A DNA stretch of 64,000 bases from CABMKH01 sp040797625 (GTDB lineage: Bacteria > Bacillota > Clostridia > Tissierellales > Tissierellaceae), in the NCBI GenBank assembly GCA_052067355.1, contig JBQHQH010000001.1, positions 1 through 64,000 on the forward strand, written 5' to 3'. Numbering within the stretch: the stretch's first letter is position 1; every line of letters starts with the position of its first letter. Positions 1 to 7,493 of the stretch are shown piece by piece. The notes beneath the pieces are model-generated. The model was not told the DNA's origin. It ran no database searches and saw only the letters and a list, made by a program, of their open reading frames with translations. The position numbers and the translations under genes were made by a program.

Positions 1-173
1 GTCTTATTTCAAGACTTAGAACAAAAATTTTAGCCCATAATCTTTGTTACAGCATCAATCAAATGTTAGGAAATAACATAAATCTAGGACATATTAAAGA
101 ACTCATATTTGGATAATATTTCTAAATTGCTTTCTTAAGAGGTATCTTTTTTTCAAAAAAATAACTGGTAAAT

Positions 174-251
174 TTATCTAGTCTCAAATTTACTAGCACA
201 ACAGGTTAAATTATTAACAATAAAAGTAATATGGCTTACTCCTTCAATCAT
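174..251 (-). pseudogene. N-terminal remnant of a VOC-family (FosX-like) protein
   Basis: A ribosome binding site (AAAGGAG) precedes an ATG at 251. The first 25 codons read MIEGVSHITFIVNNL, the usual first strand of a VOC/glyoxalase-fold protein and close to fosfomycin-resistance FosX starts. The frame then hits a stop at 174-176, and no continuation is readable in the other frames. It lies just downstream of the acetyltransferase relic on the same strand. The FosX resemblance rests on memory of the family start and is weak. Confidence 0.4.
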
Positions 252-297
252 AATATGCAGTCTCCTTTTCATTTATCCTTCCAGTACCTTTTTTGTC

Positions 298-459
298 CTA
301 CTCAGTAATTTTTCTTATGACTTTACAATGGTTTCCTACAGCTATCACTCCTGAAGGAATATCTTCTGTCACTATACTTCGGGCACCAATGACAACATCA
401 TCGCCAATGTTAATGCCTGGCAAAATAATTACTCCTGCACCGAACCAAACACTGTTATA
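298..459 (-). pseudogene. C-terminal fragment of a sugar O-acetyltransferase (left-handed beta-helix)
   Basis: The minus strand encodes VWFGAGVIILPGINIGDDVV followed by IGARSIVTEDIPSGVIAVGN and CKVIRKITE, then a stop. This is the hexapeptide-repeat tail of maltose/galactoside O-acetyltransferases. Upstream of codon 1 the frame carries a stop and the rest of the protein is missing, so it is a truncated relic. A plus-strand reading frame over the same bases is only its shadow. Confidence 0.75.
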
Positions 460-492
460 CGTTCAAGGTATAACTAATCAAGTAGTTTTACT

Positions 493-808
493 TCAATACG
501 AGATTTGATCATTTATACTGCTACTTTTTTGCATACCGATTACAAAGTTTTCAAATCCCATTTTCTTATAATATGAGACTAAGCCCTCTTCGCAGAAAAG
601 TTGTATATGTAAATTATTTTTAAGACAATAGACCATCAATCTTTTACTTATTTCTGTTCCAATTCCCCGATTACTAGAGTGAGAATCAACACCTGACCCA
701 CATAAATAGGCATTAATAATCCCATCTTAAACACTCCTGCCTGTTGCAACAAGTTTATTTCCACTGTATACATAAATAGAATACCAGCTTGTCTTCTCAA
801 CATACTAG
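493..808 (-). pseudogene. Broken GNAT N-acetyltransferase
   Basis: The minus strand reads KTSWYSIYVYSGNKLVATGR, then an in-frame TAA at 727-729, then DGIINAYLCGSGVDSHSSN, RGIGTEISKRL and YYKKMGFENFV. These are the order and motifs of a GNAT domain, with the acetyl-CoA loop R-G-I-G-T and the C-terminal YYKKMGF. The N-terminus is missing or out of frame beyond 808. The nonsense codon and the truncation argue that it is inactive. Confidence 0.75.
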
Positions 809-825
809 AATTTGTTTACCAGTGT

Positions 826-1227
826 TTATGAAAATCTGTCATATCCCCACCAATCTGGAATGAGTTCTCTTAATTTAACTGTTTTTTTAGTTTCAAGATT
901 AAGCAAAATTTCAATCTCGCCACTTTCACGGTCTAACTGCATCATATATTCTCTGCAAGCACCACAGGGAGAACCAACTTTACCGTCGGGCATGACTGCT
1001 AGGACTTTATCTATTTGGCTTTCTCCATTTGTAATCATGTTAGCAATGGCATTTCTCTCCGCACACATTCCTAGAGTACTTGCGGTATCAATACAAACAC
1101 CAACATAAATATTACCTTTTTTAGTTAAAATTGCAGCAGCAACACCACCTGCTTCTATGAATGGAGAAATGTCTCTTCCATTCTGAACCATTCTCGCTTT
1201 CTCATACATTTCTTCCCAAATATCCAT
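826..1227 (-). CDS. Cytidine deaminase family protein
   Basis: This 133-residue zinc hydrolase deaminates cytidine-type nucleosides for pyrimidine salvage. The catalytic signature is intact: CAE at residues 55-57 (zinc ligand and proton-shuttling Glu) and PCGAC at 87-91 (two zinc cysteines). The length fits homotetrameric cytidine deaminases. The C-terminal ending (LIPDWWGYDRFS) is also typical of the blasticidin-S-deaminase-like branch, so the true substrate could be a nucleoside antibiotic. It is one of few intact genes between relics, so it may have arrived horizontally. The ATG is preceded by a GGAG-type site. Confidence 0.85.
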   Translation of the reverse strand: MDIWEEMYEKARMVQNGRDISPFIEAGGVAAAILTKKGNIYVGVCIDTASTLGMCAERNAIANMITNGESQIDKVLAVMPDGKVGSPCGACREYMMQLDRESGEIEILLNLETKKTVKLRELIPDWWGYDRFS

Positions 1228-1253
1228 AATACTATCACTCCTTCAACCCCAAA

Positions 1254-1459
1254 CTACCACTGAGCTAATTTAAAAATCTTGGTTACAGCATTATATTGAG
1301 ATAAAACTTGCGCTTTATAGTCCCAATTCTTTTTAGTTACAATCTCAAATTCCTTTTTCTTATATAATCTTATCCCGTTATCATTACTTCAACGTCTAAA
1401 GAGATGGATTTTTCTTTGGCGTATTTATTAACTACCAACACGTCAGTTTGTCCTTTATC
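1254..1459 (-). pseudogene. Frameshifted acetyltransferase tail (GNAT-like)
   Basis: Immediately after the reductase stop, one frame encodes DKGQTDVLVVNKYAKEKSIS and then terminates. A second frame picks up with NGIRLYKKKEFEIVTKKNWD and runs to a TAG at 1254-1256. N-x-x-x-x-LYKKxxF is the last motif of GNAT enzymes. The two halves need a one-base shift to join, so this is a decayed gene end. Confidence 0.5.
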
Positions 1460-1976
1460 GTTTTGAGTAATGAAACACAGCAATTCCATCGCTAACAGTA
1501 TATTTATCAAGATGAAGTGGTATTGTCGGATTGTTTCCTAAAAACAGCGGACGACCTTTTCCAAGTATCGTTGGAATGATTCCCACAATGTATTCGTCAA
1601 TAGCATTGGCCTTGACAAAGTGATCTATCATACCACCGCCACCAAACAAAAATATATTTTTACCACTGTTCTTTTCTTTTTCAAATATGCTGACAATATC
1701 GCCACGTATAAAGCGGATATTACCCTCATCTTCTTTCTCTTCATTTGTAGCTACATAAACCGTTTTTGTTGGATACTCTTTGGCAAAACCCTGATTATAG
1801 CAGTTTTTACCCATAACAACAATATCAATACCCGCAAGAAACTCTTCAAACTCACTTCTTTCGACTGTATCAATAGAGGTATCACCTTGTCCCACAATCC
1901 AGTCAAAACCGCCGTTTTCGTCAGCAATATATCCGTCAATGCTGATGGCTAAGTTCATAATAATTTTTCCACTCAT
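1455..1976 (-). CDS. Dihydrofolate reductase-like / RibD C-terminal domain protein
   Basis: A 173-residue NAD(P)H-dependent reductase of the RibD_C (DHFR-like) fold. The N-terminal strand has the usual SIDGYIA at residues 12-18, and a glycine-rich cofactor loop FGGGG lies at 111-115. These stand-alone proteins are widespread in Firmicutes and their substrate is generally unknown; it is not a proven folate enzyme. Its ATG overlaps by ATGA the stop of the UvrA-like relic upstream, so the two were probably once co-transcribed under the MarR gene. Confidence 0.8.
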   Translation of the reverse strand: MSGKIIMNLAISIDGYIADENGGFDWIVGQGDTSIDTVERSEFEEFLAGIDIVVMGKNCYNQGFAKEYPTKTVYVATNEEKEDEGNIRFIRGDIVSIFEKEKNSGKNIFLFGGGGMIDHFVKANAIDEYIVGIIPTILGKGRPLFLGNNPTIPLHLDKYTVSDGIAVFHYSKR

Positions 1977-2406
1977 TGTATCTTCTCCTTTATAAGTTCT
2001 TTCAAATATTTTCCAGTTAAACTGTTTTCGTTTTCAGCAATCTACTGTAGCGTTCCCTCTGCAACAACTCTGCCGCCAGATATACCATTCTCAGGGCCAA
2101 TATCGATGATATAGTCGCTTTGTGAAATTATTTCCAAAGCATGCTCAATCACAAACACCGAGTTGTTTCCTGCAATCAATCTACGTAGTAGTTTTAGTAA
2201 CCGATCAATATCCAAAGGATGCAGTCCCGTAATAGGTTCATCCAACAAATAAAGCATGTGTCCCTGACTAGATTTCACTGAGAATACGAAGATAGGTGAG
2301 AATTTCCGTATAGGTTCCAATAGTGAAGCGAGGGTTGTTGGATAGCACACGCTGCCGAATAGCAGTTGTGTTCCTTTGCACCTTTGATTTCAATGTAGTT
2401 CTGCAA
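1973..2406 (-). pseudogene. UvrA-like ABC protein with internal deletion
   Basis: Starting four bases after the MarR stop, the minus strand reads QNYIEIKGAKEHN, the N-terminus of UvrA-like (UvrA2/drug-resistance type) proteins. It then jumps directly to C-terminal sequence AIRQRVLSNNPRFTIGTYTE and ILTYLRILSE. After another frame break comes LYLLDEPITGLHP (Walker B/D-loop) and FVIEHALEIISQSDYIIDIG. A TAG at 2042-2044 splits EGTLQ from IAENENSLTGKYLKELI, the normal UvrA tail. Most of a protein of several hundred residues is gone. The intact relative would be a cytosolic ABC-F/UvrA-like resistance factor under MarR control. Confidence 0.85.
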
Positions 2407-2409
2407 GGA

Positions 2410-2829
2410 TTATTCTTCACTTCCGTTTATATAGTCGGCCATAAAATTTAGTATTTCCATGAAAACAGCTTTTTTATTCTCGGAAAACGCCTTTTCCACT
2501 GCATTCAGTACAGAGTCAGTCTTTGTACTTTGGCTGCTCTGCTTTACCTTATCAGATAAAGAGATGTAAAAGAACCGCTTGTCTTCTGTAGACTGGACTT
2601 TTTTAATAAGCCCCAACTCTTCCAGCTCGTTTACCTTTTGGGTTACGGCAGGACGGGAAAGTCCCAATTTTTCTGCCAGTTCACTGACCGTCGTTCTTTC
2701 ACTATGTCCGATGACAAATAAATGTAGAATATTGATATAACTGGTTTCTTTGCCCCAGTCGCTGTTTTTCATCTCGTTATATTGATCCATGTCGATAGCC
2801 CGCATGAATCGCTCAAATGCTTCTCTCAC
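2410..2829 (-). CDS. MarR-family transcriptional regulator
   Basis: This 139-residue dimeric winged-helix repressor has its recognition helix-turn-helix at about residues 46-75 (TTVSELAEKLGLSRPAVTQK) followed by the wing TEDKRFFYISLS. Acidic and hydrophobic helices at both ends form the dimer interface. It is the first gene of a minus-strand unit with the UvrA-like relic and the reductase. A perfect inverted repeat just upstream of its start suggests autoregulation. Its main target is broken, so it may now regulate only itself and the reductase. Confidence 0.9.
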   Translation of the reverse strand: MREAFERFMRAIDMDQYNEMKNSDWGKETSYINILHLFVIGHSERTTVSELAEKLGLSRPAVTQKVNELEELGLIKKVQSTEDKRFFYISLSDKVKQSSQSTKTDSVLNAVEKAFSENKKAVFMEILNFMADYINGSEE

Positions 2830-2843
2830 AGAATACCTCCATA

Positions 2844-2873
2844 TATAATAGTTTCAAATACCAAACTATTATA
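2844..2873. promoter_or_regulatory. Probable MarR operator
   Basis: A perfect 11-base inverted repeat, TATAATAGTTT and AAACTATTATA, is separated by 8 bases and lies 15 bases upstream of the MarR ATG. Size and position suit a dimeric MarR site overlapping the promoter. The inner ATAGTTTC/AAACTAT arms recur in the hairpin at 2887-2930. Confidence 0.65.
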
Positions 2874-2886
2874 TCACTGTTAAAGA

Positions 2887-2930
2887 AAAACATCAAGATA
2901 GTTTCAAAAATGAAACTATCTTGATGTTTT
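2887..2930. terminator. 20-bp perfect hairpin, terminator and possibly second operator
   Basis: AAAACATCAAGATAGTTTCA and its exact complement flank a 4-base loop. Terminal A and T runs on both sides allow termination in either direction. It follows the truncated GNAT gene on the minus strand. The inner half repeats the core of the MarR palindrome, so it could also bind that repressor. Confidence 0.6.
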
Positions 2931-3034
2931 GTGTTAATCACACTTTTTATACACCTAAAATCGTCCAATTAGCATAGTCCTCAAGCTCATCATCTGCACA
3001 AACATTTCCTTATGGTAATACGATCTTTTTAGTG

Positions 3035-3297
3035 TCATACATAGGAAACTCTAGGTGACGTTGAGTAATCAATATCAAAGTAATCAAAATAATCGTGCCA
3101 TTTCTCACCACGAAAAATACTTTCCCGCAGTTTTCCCTTCTGTTGAAAGCCTAATTTCTCGTATAGTTTTATAGCCCTACTATTAAAAGAAAAAACTCTT
3201 AAGGATATTCTATGTAAATTCATTTCTAAAAAGCCAAAATCAAGAAGTAATTTCATAGCCTCTGCCTCATAACCCTTCCCCCATACTTCTTTATCTC
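3035..3297 (-). pseudogene. C-terminal part of a RimJ/RimL-type GNAT acetyltransferase
   Basis: The readable sequence begins GDKEVWGKGYEAEAMKLLLD and continues through LHRISLRVFSFNSRAIKLYE and KLGFQQKGKLRES to a stop at 3035. This is the acetyl-CoA loop and C-terminal half of a ribosomal-protein-type acetyltransferase (about 73 codons from the internal ATG at 3256). A stop lies upstream of G-D-K, and the N-terminal half is absent, replaced by a MazF-like fragment. It is unlikely to be active. Confidence 0.75.
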
Positions 3298-3307
3298 CAA
3301 TATTATT

Positions 3308-3376
3308 TTAAATGATAAGGACTGGGTGATATCCCCTCTGCTCTGAACCAATTCCATGATTTAGATTGGCATAAAA
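3308..3376 (-). pseudogene. MazF-type toxin N-terminal fragment
   Basis: Twenty-two codons read FYANLNHGIGSEQRGYHPVL followed by II and a stop. The string G-S-E-Q-x-G-x-x-P-V-L-I-I is the hallmark first beta-hairpin of MazF/NdoA endoribonucleases. Nothing else of the toxin or an antitoxin is readable nearby, so it is a short relic abutting the acetyltransferase fragment. Confidence 0.5.
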
Positions 3377-3720
3377 AATAAGTGCAAATACTCAACATCT
3401 ATTATTTGATGTCTTGCATTTACACTTTTACAGTACCAAAATAGCTAGTCATATAAACTAACTCCTTTTTAAAATGCTACTATTTAATTCTATCTATATA
3501 AAAGTATAACTTAATTAAATAAGAAAATTGTACATTTAACTTATTCATACATAAACAAATGGAGACTATGATAATAACCATATAATTATCATAGTCTCTA
3601 TTTCTAATTTATACAATTTGCTTAAATAATTATATAAATACAGTAATAAAATAATATCTTTTTTTATTTGTTCTTTTTCTGATGTTAAATATATTCTTAA
3701 AGTGGGTCCTTCTTGTAGGT
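3377..3720. other. Non-coding stretch with a hairpin
   Basis: I see no gene here. GAGACTATGATAAT at 3562-3575 and its complement at 3585-3598 form a 14-bp stem followed by a T-rich tail, a plausible orphan terminator. The rest is AT-rich with stops in all frames. Confidence 0.5.
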
Positions 3721-3900
3721 CTATTGTGAACTCCACCTAGGTGCAAATCCTCCAAATATGGTTACTTGACAATTATCTGTTATTATTCCACTGCATTCTT
3801 TTCCATAGTTTTTATCAAGCTGTACAAAAAAGTGAATAATAGGCACTAATGATATCTTTCTTGAGCGACCAGCACTAAGCATCATTTCAGTTGTGATCAC
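3721..3900 (-). pseudogene. VirD4/TraG-type conjugative coupling protein fragment
   Basis: The frame reads VITTEMMLSAGRSRKISLVP then IIHFFVQLDKNYGKE and IITDNCQVTIFGGFAP before a stop. This matches the region after the Walker B motif in type IV coupling proteins of Gram-positive integrative conjugative elements (sensor/arginine segment, then D-N-C-x-x-x-I-F-G-G). About 60 of some 600 residues remain. With the other relics here it indicates a conjugative element that has been almost wholly deleted. Confidence 0.7.
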
Positions 3901-3920
3901 TCAGTCCTCACAAATCGATT

Positions 3921-4406
3921 TTATTTTTTATTCTTATCTATTGTATCCACGACGATTTCAATAGCTTTTTTGCCAAAATTTATCTTCTGTTCATTAAATA
4001 CATTACCGTCTAATGATATTGATATATCTGCTATTGCTATTTGATTTTCTTCCGTGGCCTCTTTTGAGCCCATTAATGTCAGCCAAGTAATTATTACATC
4101 AGATTTCGATATCTTTTCATCATATTCAATGGTATATTGCATATCATCAAAAAAAGCTGAATTAGAACTTGCATTCACAATGATAGTATTGTTCTTGTCT
4201 TGATACACTTGCACTTCATATAGGACTTTATCATTTTCCGAATCAATATACTTTTCGTTGGGTGATACTGACTCTTCACATATCAGATCAGAATCAATTG
4301 TCACAACATATGATGACTCATTTTGTGTTTTATTGATAGCAGAGCAACCTGCTATCATGATACAAGCCAATATAATAAAAAAATAAATAATCGTGTGTTT
4401 TTTCAA
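3921..4406 (-). CDS. Hypothetical lipoprotein
   Basis: A 161-residue protein with a lipoprotein signal: basic start MKKH, a hydrophobic core and a lipobox IAGC with the acylated Cys at residue 21. The mature part is soluble, acidic and shows no domain I recognise. It is expected on the outer face of the membrane. The gene stands alone between mobile-element relics. A candidate AGGAAA-type ribosome binding site precedes the ATG. Confidence 0.8.
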   Translation of the reverse strand: MKKHTIIYFFIILACIMIAGCSAINKTQNESSYVVTIDSDLICEESVSPNEKYIDSENDKVLYEVQVYQDKNNTIIVNASSNSAFFDDMQYTIEYDEKISKSDVIITWLTLMGSKEATEENQIAIADISISLDGNVFNEQKINFGKKAIEIVVDTIDKNKK

Positions 4407-4588
4407 ATTTAATTTCCTCCAATTTTGTTTTTCTTTGTAATTCTACGATTCATATGATAATTTAAAACTGGATTTATAAGTCTGCGTTTGTGCTTAACTG
4501 TGAGTAAAGTATATCATATATTATGAGAAAACTCATCACTAATATGGGAGCGACCTTTGTTTCCCAGAGGTCGTTTCCCCATGTTTCC

Positions 4589-4699
4589 TTACAGCTCACC
4601 CAGCTTTTTTAGCAGTTCTACGTAGTCCTTTGCGCCCTACACATAAAGGTGCTGGCATTCGTGGTCGGCAATCGGATTTATTTTCTCGAGGAAATCCCA
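4589..4699 (-). pseudogene. Remnant of an unidentified accessory gene
   Basis: The minus strand reads WDFLEKINPIADHECQHLYV, then TAG, then GAKDYVELLKKLGEL and a stop. The block is clearly richer in GC than its surroundings and looks protein-coding apart from the nonsense codon. I do not recognise the family. Its position beside the coupling-protein relic suggests it came from the same mobile element. Confidence 0.4.
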
Positions 4700-4761
4700 A
4701 ATAAATATTTTAATTCATCTCATTTCTTATAACCACTGGGAAGTCATTGTTTATAACAATA

Positions 4762-4800
4762 AGGCAAAAGGGCCTCTCAATTCGAAAAGCTCTTTTGCCT
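4762..4800 (-). terminator. Terminator of the AraC-type gene
   Basis: AGGCAAAAG and CTTTTGCCT close a stem with additional internal pairing, 17 bases after the regulator stop on the minus strand. Confidence 0.65.
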
Positions 4801-4816
4801 AAAATTTGTTAGTTGA

Positions 4817-5695
4817 TTATTTTAAATCAGATTTTCTCACTGGTATCCATATCTCACTTTTATAATTAGGTTTACTAGTATCTGGACTCTCATTCCAAAG
4901 CATCTCAGGGCCACCAGTTAGTTCATATCCAGAAGTAGGAAACCACTCTGCATAAATACGTGCCCAGGTATCTTGCAATGCTTTAGGAAACTCACCAATA
5001 ACAGTAAAAACTGCCCAGTTAGCTGCATCTACTTCTAGTACATCCCACTGATCCGATGCCTGTTTTGTAGTCGCCACCCCTACATACTGGTCAAGCTCAC
5101 TACCTTCAACAGTTCTTTCGGAAAAGTTTGTTGATACACTTAGTATGCCTTTAGGTTCAATATCACAAAGGCTTTTTAACTCTTTAATATTTTCAGCAGT
5201 TAAACTTTGTAAAATTGAATCCATCTGATGGTTCGTTCCTTCAAAAATTAGAGTGATCCTCTTTTTAAGTCCTACAATATTAAATGCATCTTTTTCTACA
5301 ATTCGATAATCCATTTCATTGCCTCCTTTAATAGTCAATTGAAAAGTCATAGGAGGAAATGCCTTTAGAATAATATTTCCCTTTTTCACACTAGACGGTA
5401 CTATGCCATGCATCGCTTGAAAAGCTTTAGAAAATGCATCAGGAGAGTTATAACCTAACTGCAATGCAATATCGATAATCTTATTATCTTCTTCATTAAG
5501 CATAACTGCCGCAATGGATAATTTCCTTCGGCGAATATATTCACCTAACGACATCCCTGCTAAAAATGAAAACATACGGCGAAAATGATATTCTGAACAA
5601 CAAGCTATTCTAGACATTTCATCAAAATCGATCTCTCCCATAAGATTTTCTTCAATATATCTCATTGCTTTATTCATTTGTTTCAGTGTATCCAT
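4817..5695 (-). CDS. AraC-family regulator with GyrI-like effector domain
   Basis: The ATG at 5695 has GGAGGT seven bases upstream, giving 292 residues; the earlier in-frame ATG at 5722 has no site. Residues 8-104 form the double helix-turn-helix AraC domain (EIDFDEMSRIACCSEYHFRR and the second helix pair GYNSPDAFSKAF). From about 120 to the end lies a GyrI/SOUL-like ligand-binding domain (YRIVEKDAFNIVGLKKR, YELTGGPEMLWNESPD). DNA-binding domain first and effector domain last is the layout of Rob/TipA-type multidrug or stress regulators. No target gene is adjacent, so its regulon is unknown. Confidence 0.88.
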   Translation of the reverse strand: MDTLKQMNKAMRYIEENLMGEIDFDEMSRIACCSEYHFRRMFSFLAGMSLGEYIRRRKLSIAAVMLNEEDNKIIDIALQLGYNSPDAFSKAFQAMHGIVPSSVKKGNIILKAFPPMTFQLTIKGGNEMDYRIVEKDAFNIVGLKKRITLIFEGTNHQMDSILQSLTAENIKELKSLCDIEPKGILSVSTNFSERTVEGSELDQYVGVATTKQASDQWDVLEVDAANWAVFTVIGEFPKALQDTWARIYAEWFPTSGYELTGGPEMLWNESPDTSKPNYKSEIWIPVRKSDLK

Positions 5696-5998
5696 ATCTA
5701 TGACCTCCATTGAACTAATCATAGCAAAACAAGGAAATAGTCGCCCGATAATTTCGGTGCAACTTTTGACTGTTTATATAATAACATATATTTATACAAA
5801 TTAAATGCTAGTTATATATTATTATATACCATTATCTACTTGTTTAATTTGCTAAAAATAATGTGTAAAATCACTTTGCTTCCAACCGAGGTATCTACTC
5901 CGTAAAATTACATTCCAAGTATTCTCCATATGCATATAATTAATGTACTTCTCTTATATCTTCATAAAAACTACCTTTCTTTTTCTGTATTTAAGGTT

Positions 5999-6286
5999 TT
6001 AAGGGTGTAATATACCATTTCCCCTTATTATAAATGAGTCTTTAAGATTCATGGAAAGCATCCCATCAAGTATCCACGAATCTATTATCCAAGTATTTAC
6101 TGTATATGCTCTATCTGGCATCCATATGGGAGTAAAATGTGTATGGTTCTTATAAGTGGAATACTTATTTTTCTTAAATTCAAATTTCGGACTTCAACTA
6201 CTAGAATTGTCTTCATCAATATATAGTTTTTCGTCAAAAGCCGCGTCCCAATAGTGTTTGATTGCCTCTATATCTTTTTCTTTCAT
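5999..6286 (-). pseudogene. Small conserved-looking gene with an in-frame stop
   Basis: An ATG at 6286 with GGAGAG upstream opens MKEKDIEAIKHYWDAAFDEK. A TGA at 6194-6196 interrupts it, and the same frame continues SPKFEFKKNKYSTYKN, FTPIWMPDRAYTVNTWIIDS and so on to 5999. Without the stop it would be about 95 residues. I do not recognise the family. Continuous sense on both sides of a single nonsense codon indicates recent inactivation. Confidence 0.5.
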
Positions 6287-6638
6287 AATAAGCTCTCCTT
6301 TTTTGGTACACTGCTACTTTGGGATAACTGGCATTTTTTATATTATTAGCATCAGTACAGGATTTTGACATATCAACTAATTTGTCTATGAATTCTTTGT
6401 AATATAAAAGTCCCCTTCAAGTATGCCTTACAAATAAACTTTTTTATTTACACATCTGATTTTATTATAACTACAAAAATTAATAAAGCAAAATAAACAT
6501 TATGAAAATCAAGGAATATTCCTACAAAAATCCAATCCGGATTATCATCTATTATCTGTTTATGGATTCTAATTTGTAACTTGAAAAATCTTTATAATCT
6601 TTTTCAACTTCAATCACTCCATACAATTCTAAAAAGAA
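6287..6638. other. Intergenic, with a possible short decayed frame
   Basis: The minus strand has an open stretch at about 6290-6420 (LLYYKEFIDKLVDMSKSC, then TDANNIKNASYPKVAVYQ) lacking a start codon, which may be another gene end. I see no complete gene, RNA or repeat. The 276 bases upstream of the AraC-type gene (5723-5998) also hold only a scrap of broken coding sequence. Confidence 0.35.
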
Positions 6639-6684
6639 AATGGGTTGTTTCATAACTGATTTATCAGTTATGAAGCACCCCATT
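6639..6684 (-). terminator. Terminator; repeat copy 1
   Basis: A long imperfect hairpin (AATGGGTTGTTTCATAACTG on one arm) lies just beyond the anti-sigma gene. Its core TGTTTCATAA/TTATGAA is shared with the palindromes at 25717-25764 and 62285-62326. Confidence 0.7.
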
Positions 6685-6698
6685 AAAGTAGTATATAA

Positions 6699-7493
6699 TT
6701 ATTTATTCAAAACTCCAATTTCTAATTGCCCATCTTCTAAGTAATCAACCCTGAAGTAAACATCACTATCTTCTTTTGAAAATTCAAGATATTCTTTATT
6801 TGTGTCAATATTAATTCCTTGTTTTTCCGCTTCTTGTAGTTTTTCATCTGGAAGTTTACCATAAAAATCTTTAAACTCATAAGAATACGAATCAATATCT
6901 GAATAGACGCTTCCAATCATTGCTTTTGCTTGAAGAACAATATCTTCTTTGCTCATTTCATTATAGTTTTCATCCCAGTTATATCTACCAAAATAATGAA
7001 ATTCACCTGTTACATTATCAATGTCAAATACAAATTTAAGACCATCTTTTTCCAACTGAATTGAGCTCCAATTCATTGTTCCATAATCTACTCTTCCTTC
7101 ACCTGTATTAATACCTGTAATATCAAATTCTTTTAATTCGGGGAAAGCTGTATAAACTTTGTTTAAGGCTGTTTGTTGAACAGAAGTAAGGTTAGAACTA
7201 TCTGGAAGATATTCTGACAATTTCATATCAACATTTTCCTCTTGAATAGTTACTGTTTTAAATGCTTCAATAACATGTGGTGCTGCAAGTGCTCCTAAAG
7301 GAAGTATTACTGCTATTACTAAAGTTGCGGTACTTAACATAAATCTCTTTTTCTTTTTCATAAATCTTTGTTCTCCTTTTTTAATAACATTATTTACATA
7401 CAAGTTTCGTGTTTTAAAATATACTTGCTCAGGACACTCTATGCTATCAGCATAGTTTGATAATTGTTCTTTTAATTTTCTTTCAATATCCAT
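6699..7493 (-). CDS. Membrane-anchored protein, probable anti-sigma factor
   Basis: This 264-residue protein has about 45 cytoplasmic residues, one membrane segment at roughly 51-70 after a KKKKR stop-transfer cluster, and a large extracytoplasmic domain. It starts inside the end of the ECF sigma gene (22-base overlap), the common arrangement for a sigma/anti-sigma pair. No zinc-binding HxxxCxxC motif is present, so it is not a classical ZAS anti-sigma factor. The outer domain looks like a sensor and its signal is unknown. The role is inferred from context and topology only. Confidence 0.6.
   Translation of the reverse strand: MDIERKLKEQLSNYADSIECPEQVYFKTRNLYVNNVIKKGEQRFMKKKKRFMLSTATLVIAVILPLGALAAPHVIEAFKTVTIQEENVDMKLSEYLPDSSNLTSVQQTALNKVYTAFPELKEFDITGINTGEGRVDYGTMNWSSIQLEKDGLKFVFDIDNVTGEFHYFGRYNWDENYNEMSKEDIVLQAKAMIGSVYSDIDSYSYEFKDFYGKLPDEKLQEAEKQGINIDTNKEYLEFSKEDSDVYFRVDYLEDGQLEIGVLNK

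Noticed and set aside
293..508. Plus-strand 71-codon frame
   Set aside because: It lies opposite a clear sugar O-acetyltransferase fragment on the minus strand.
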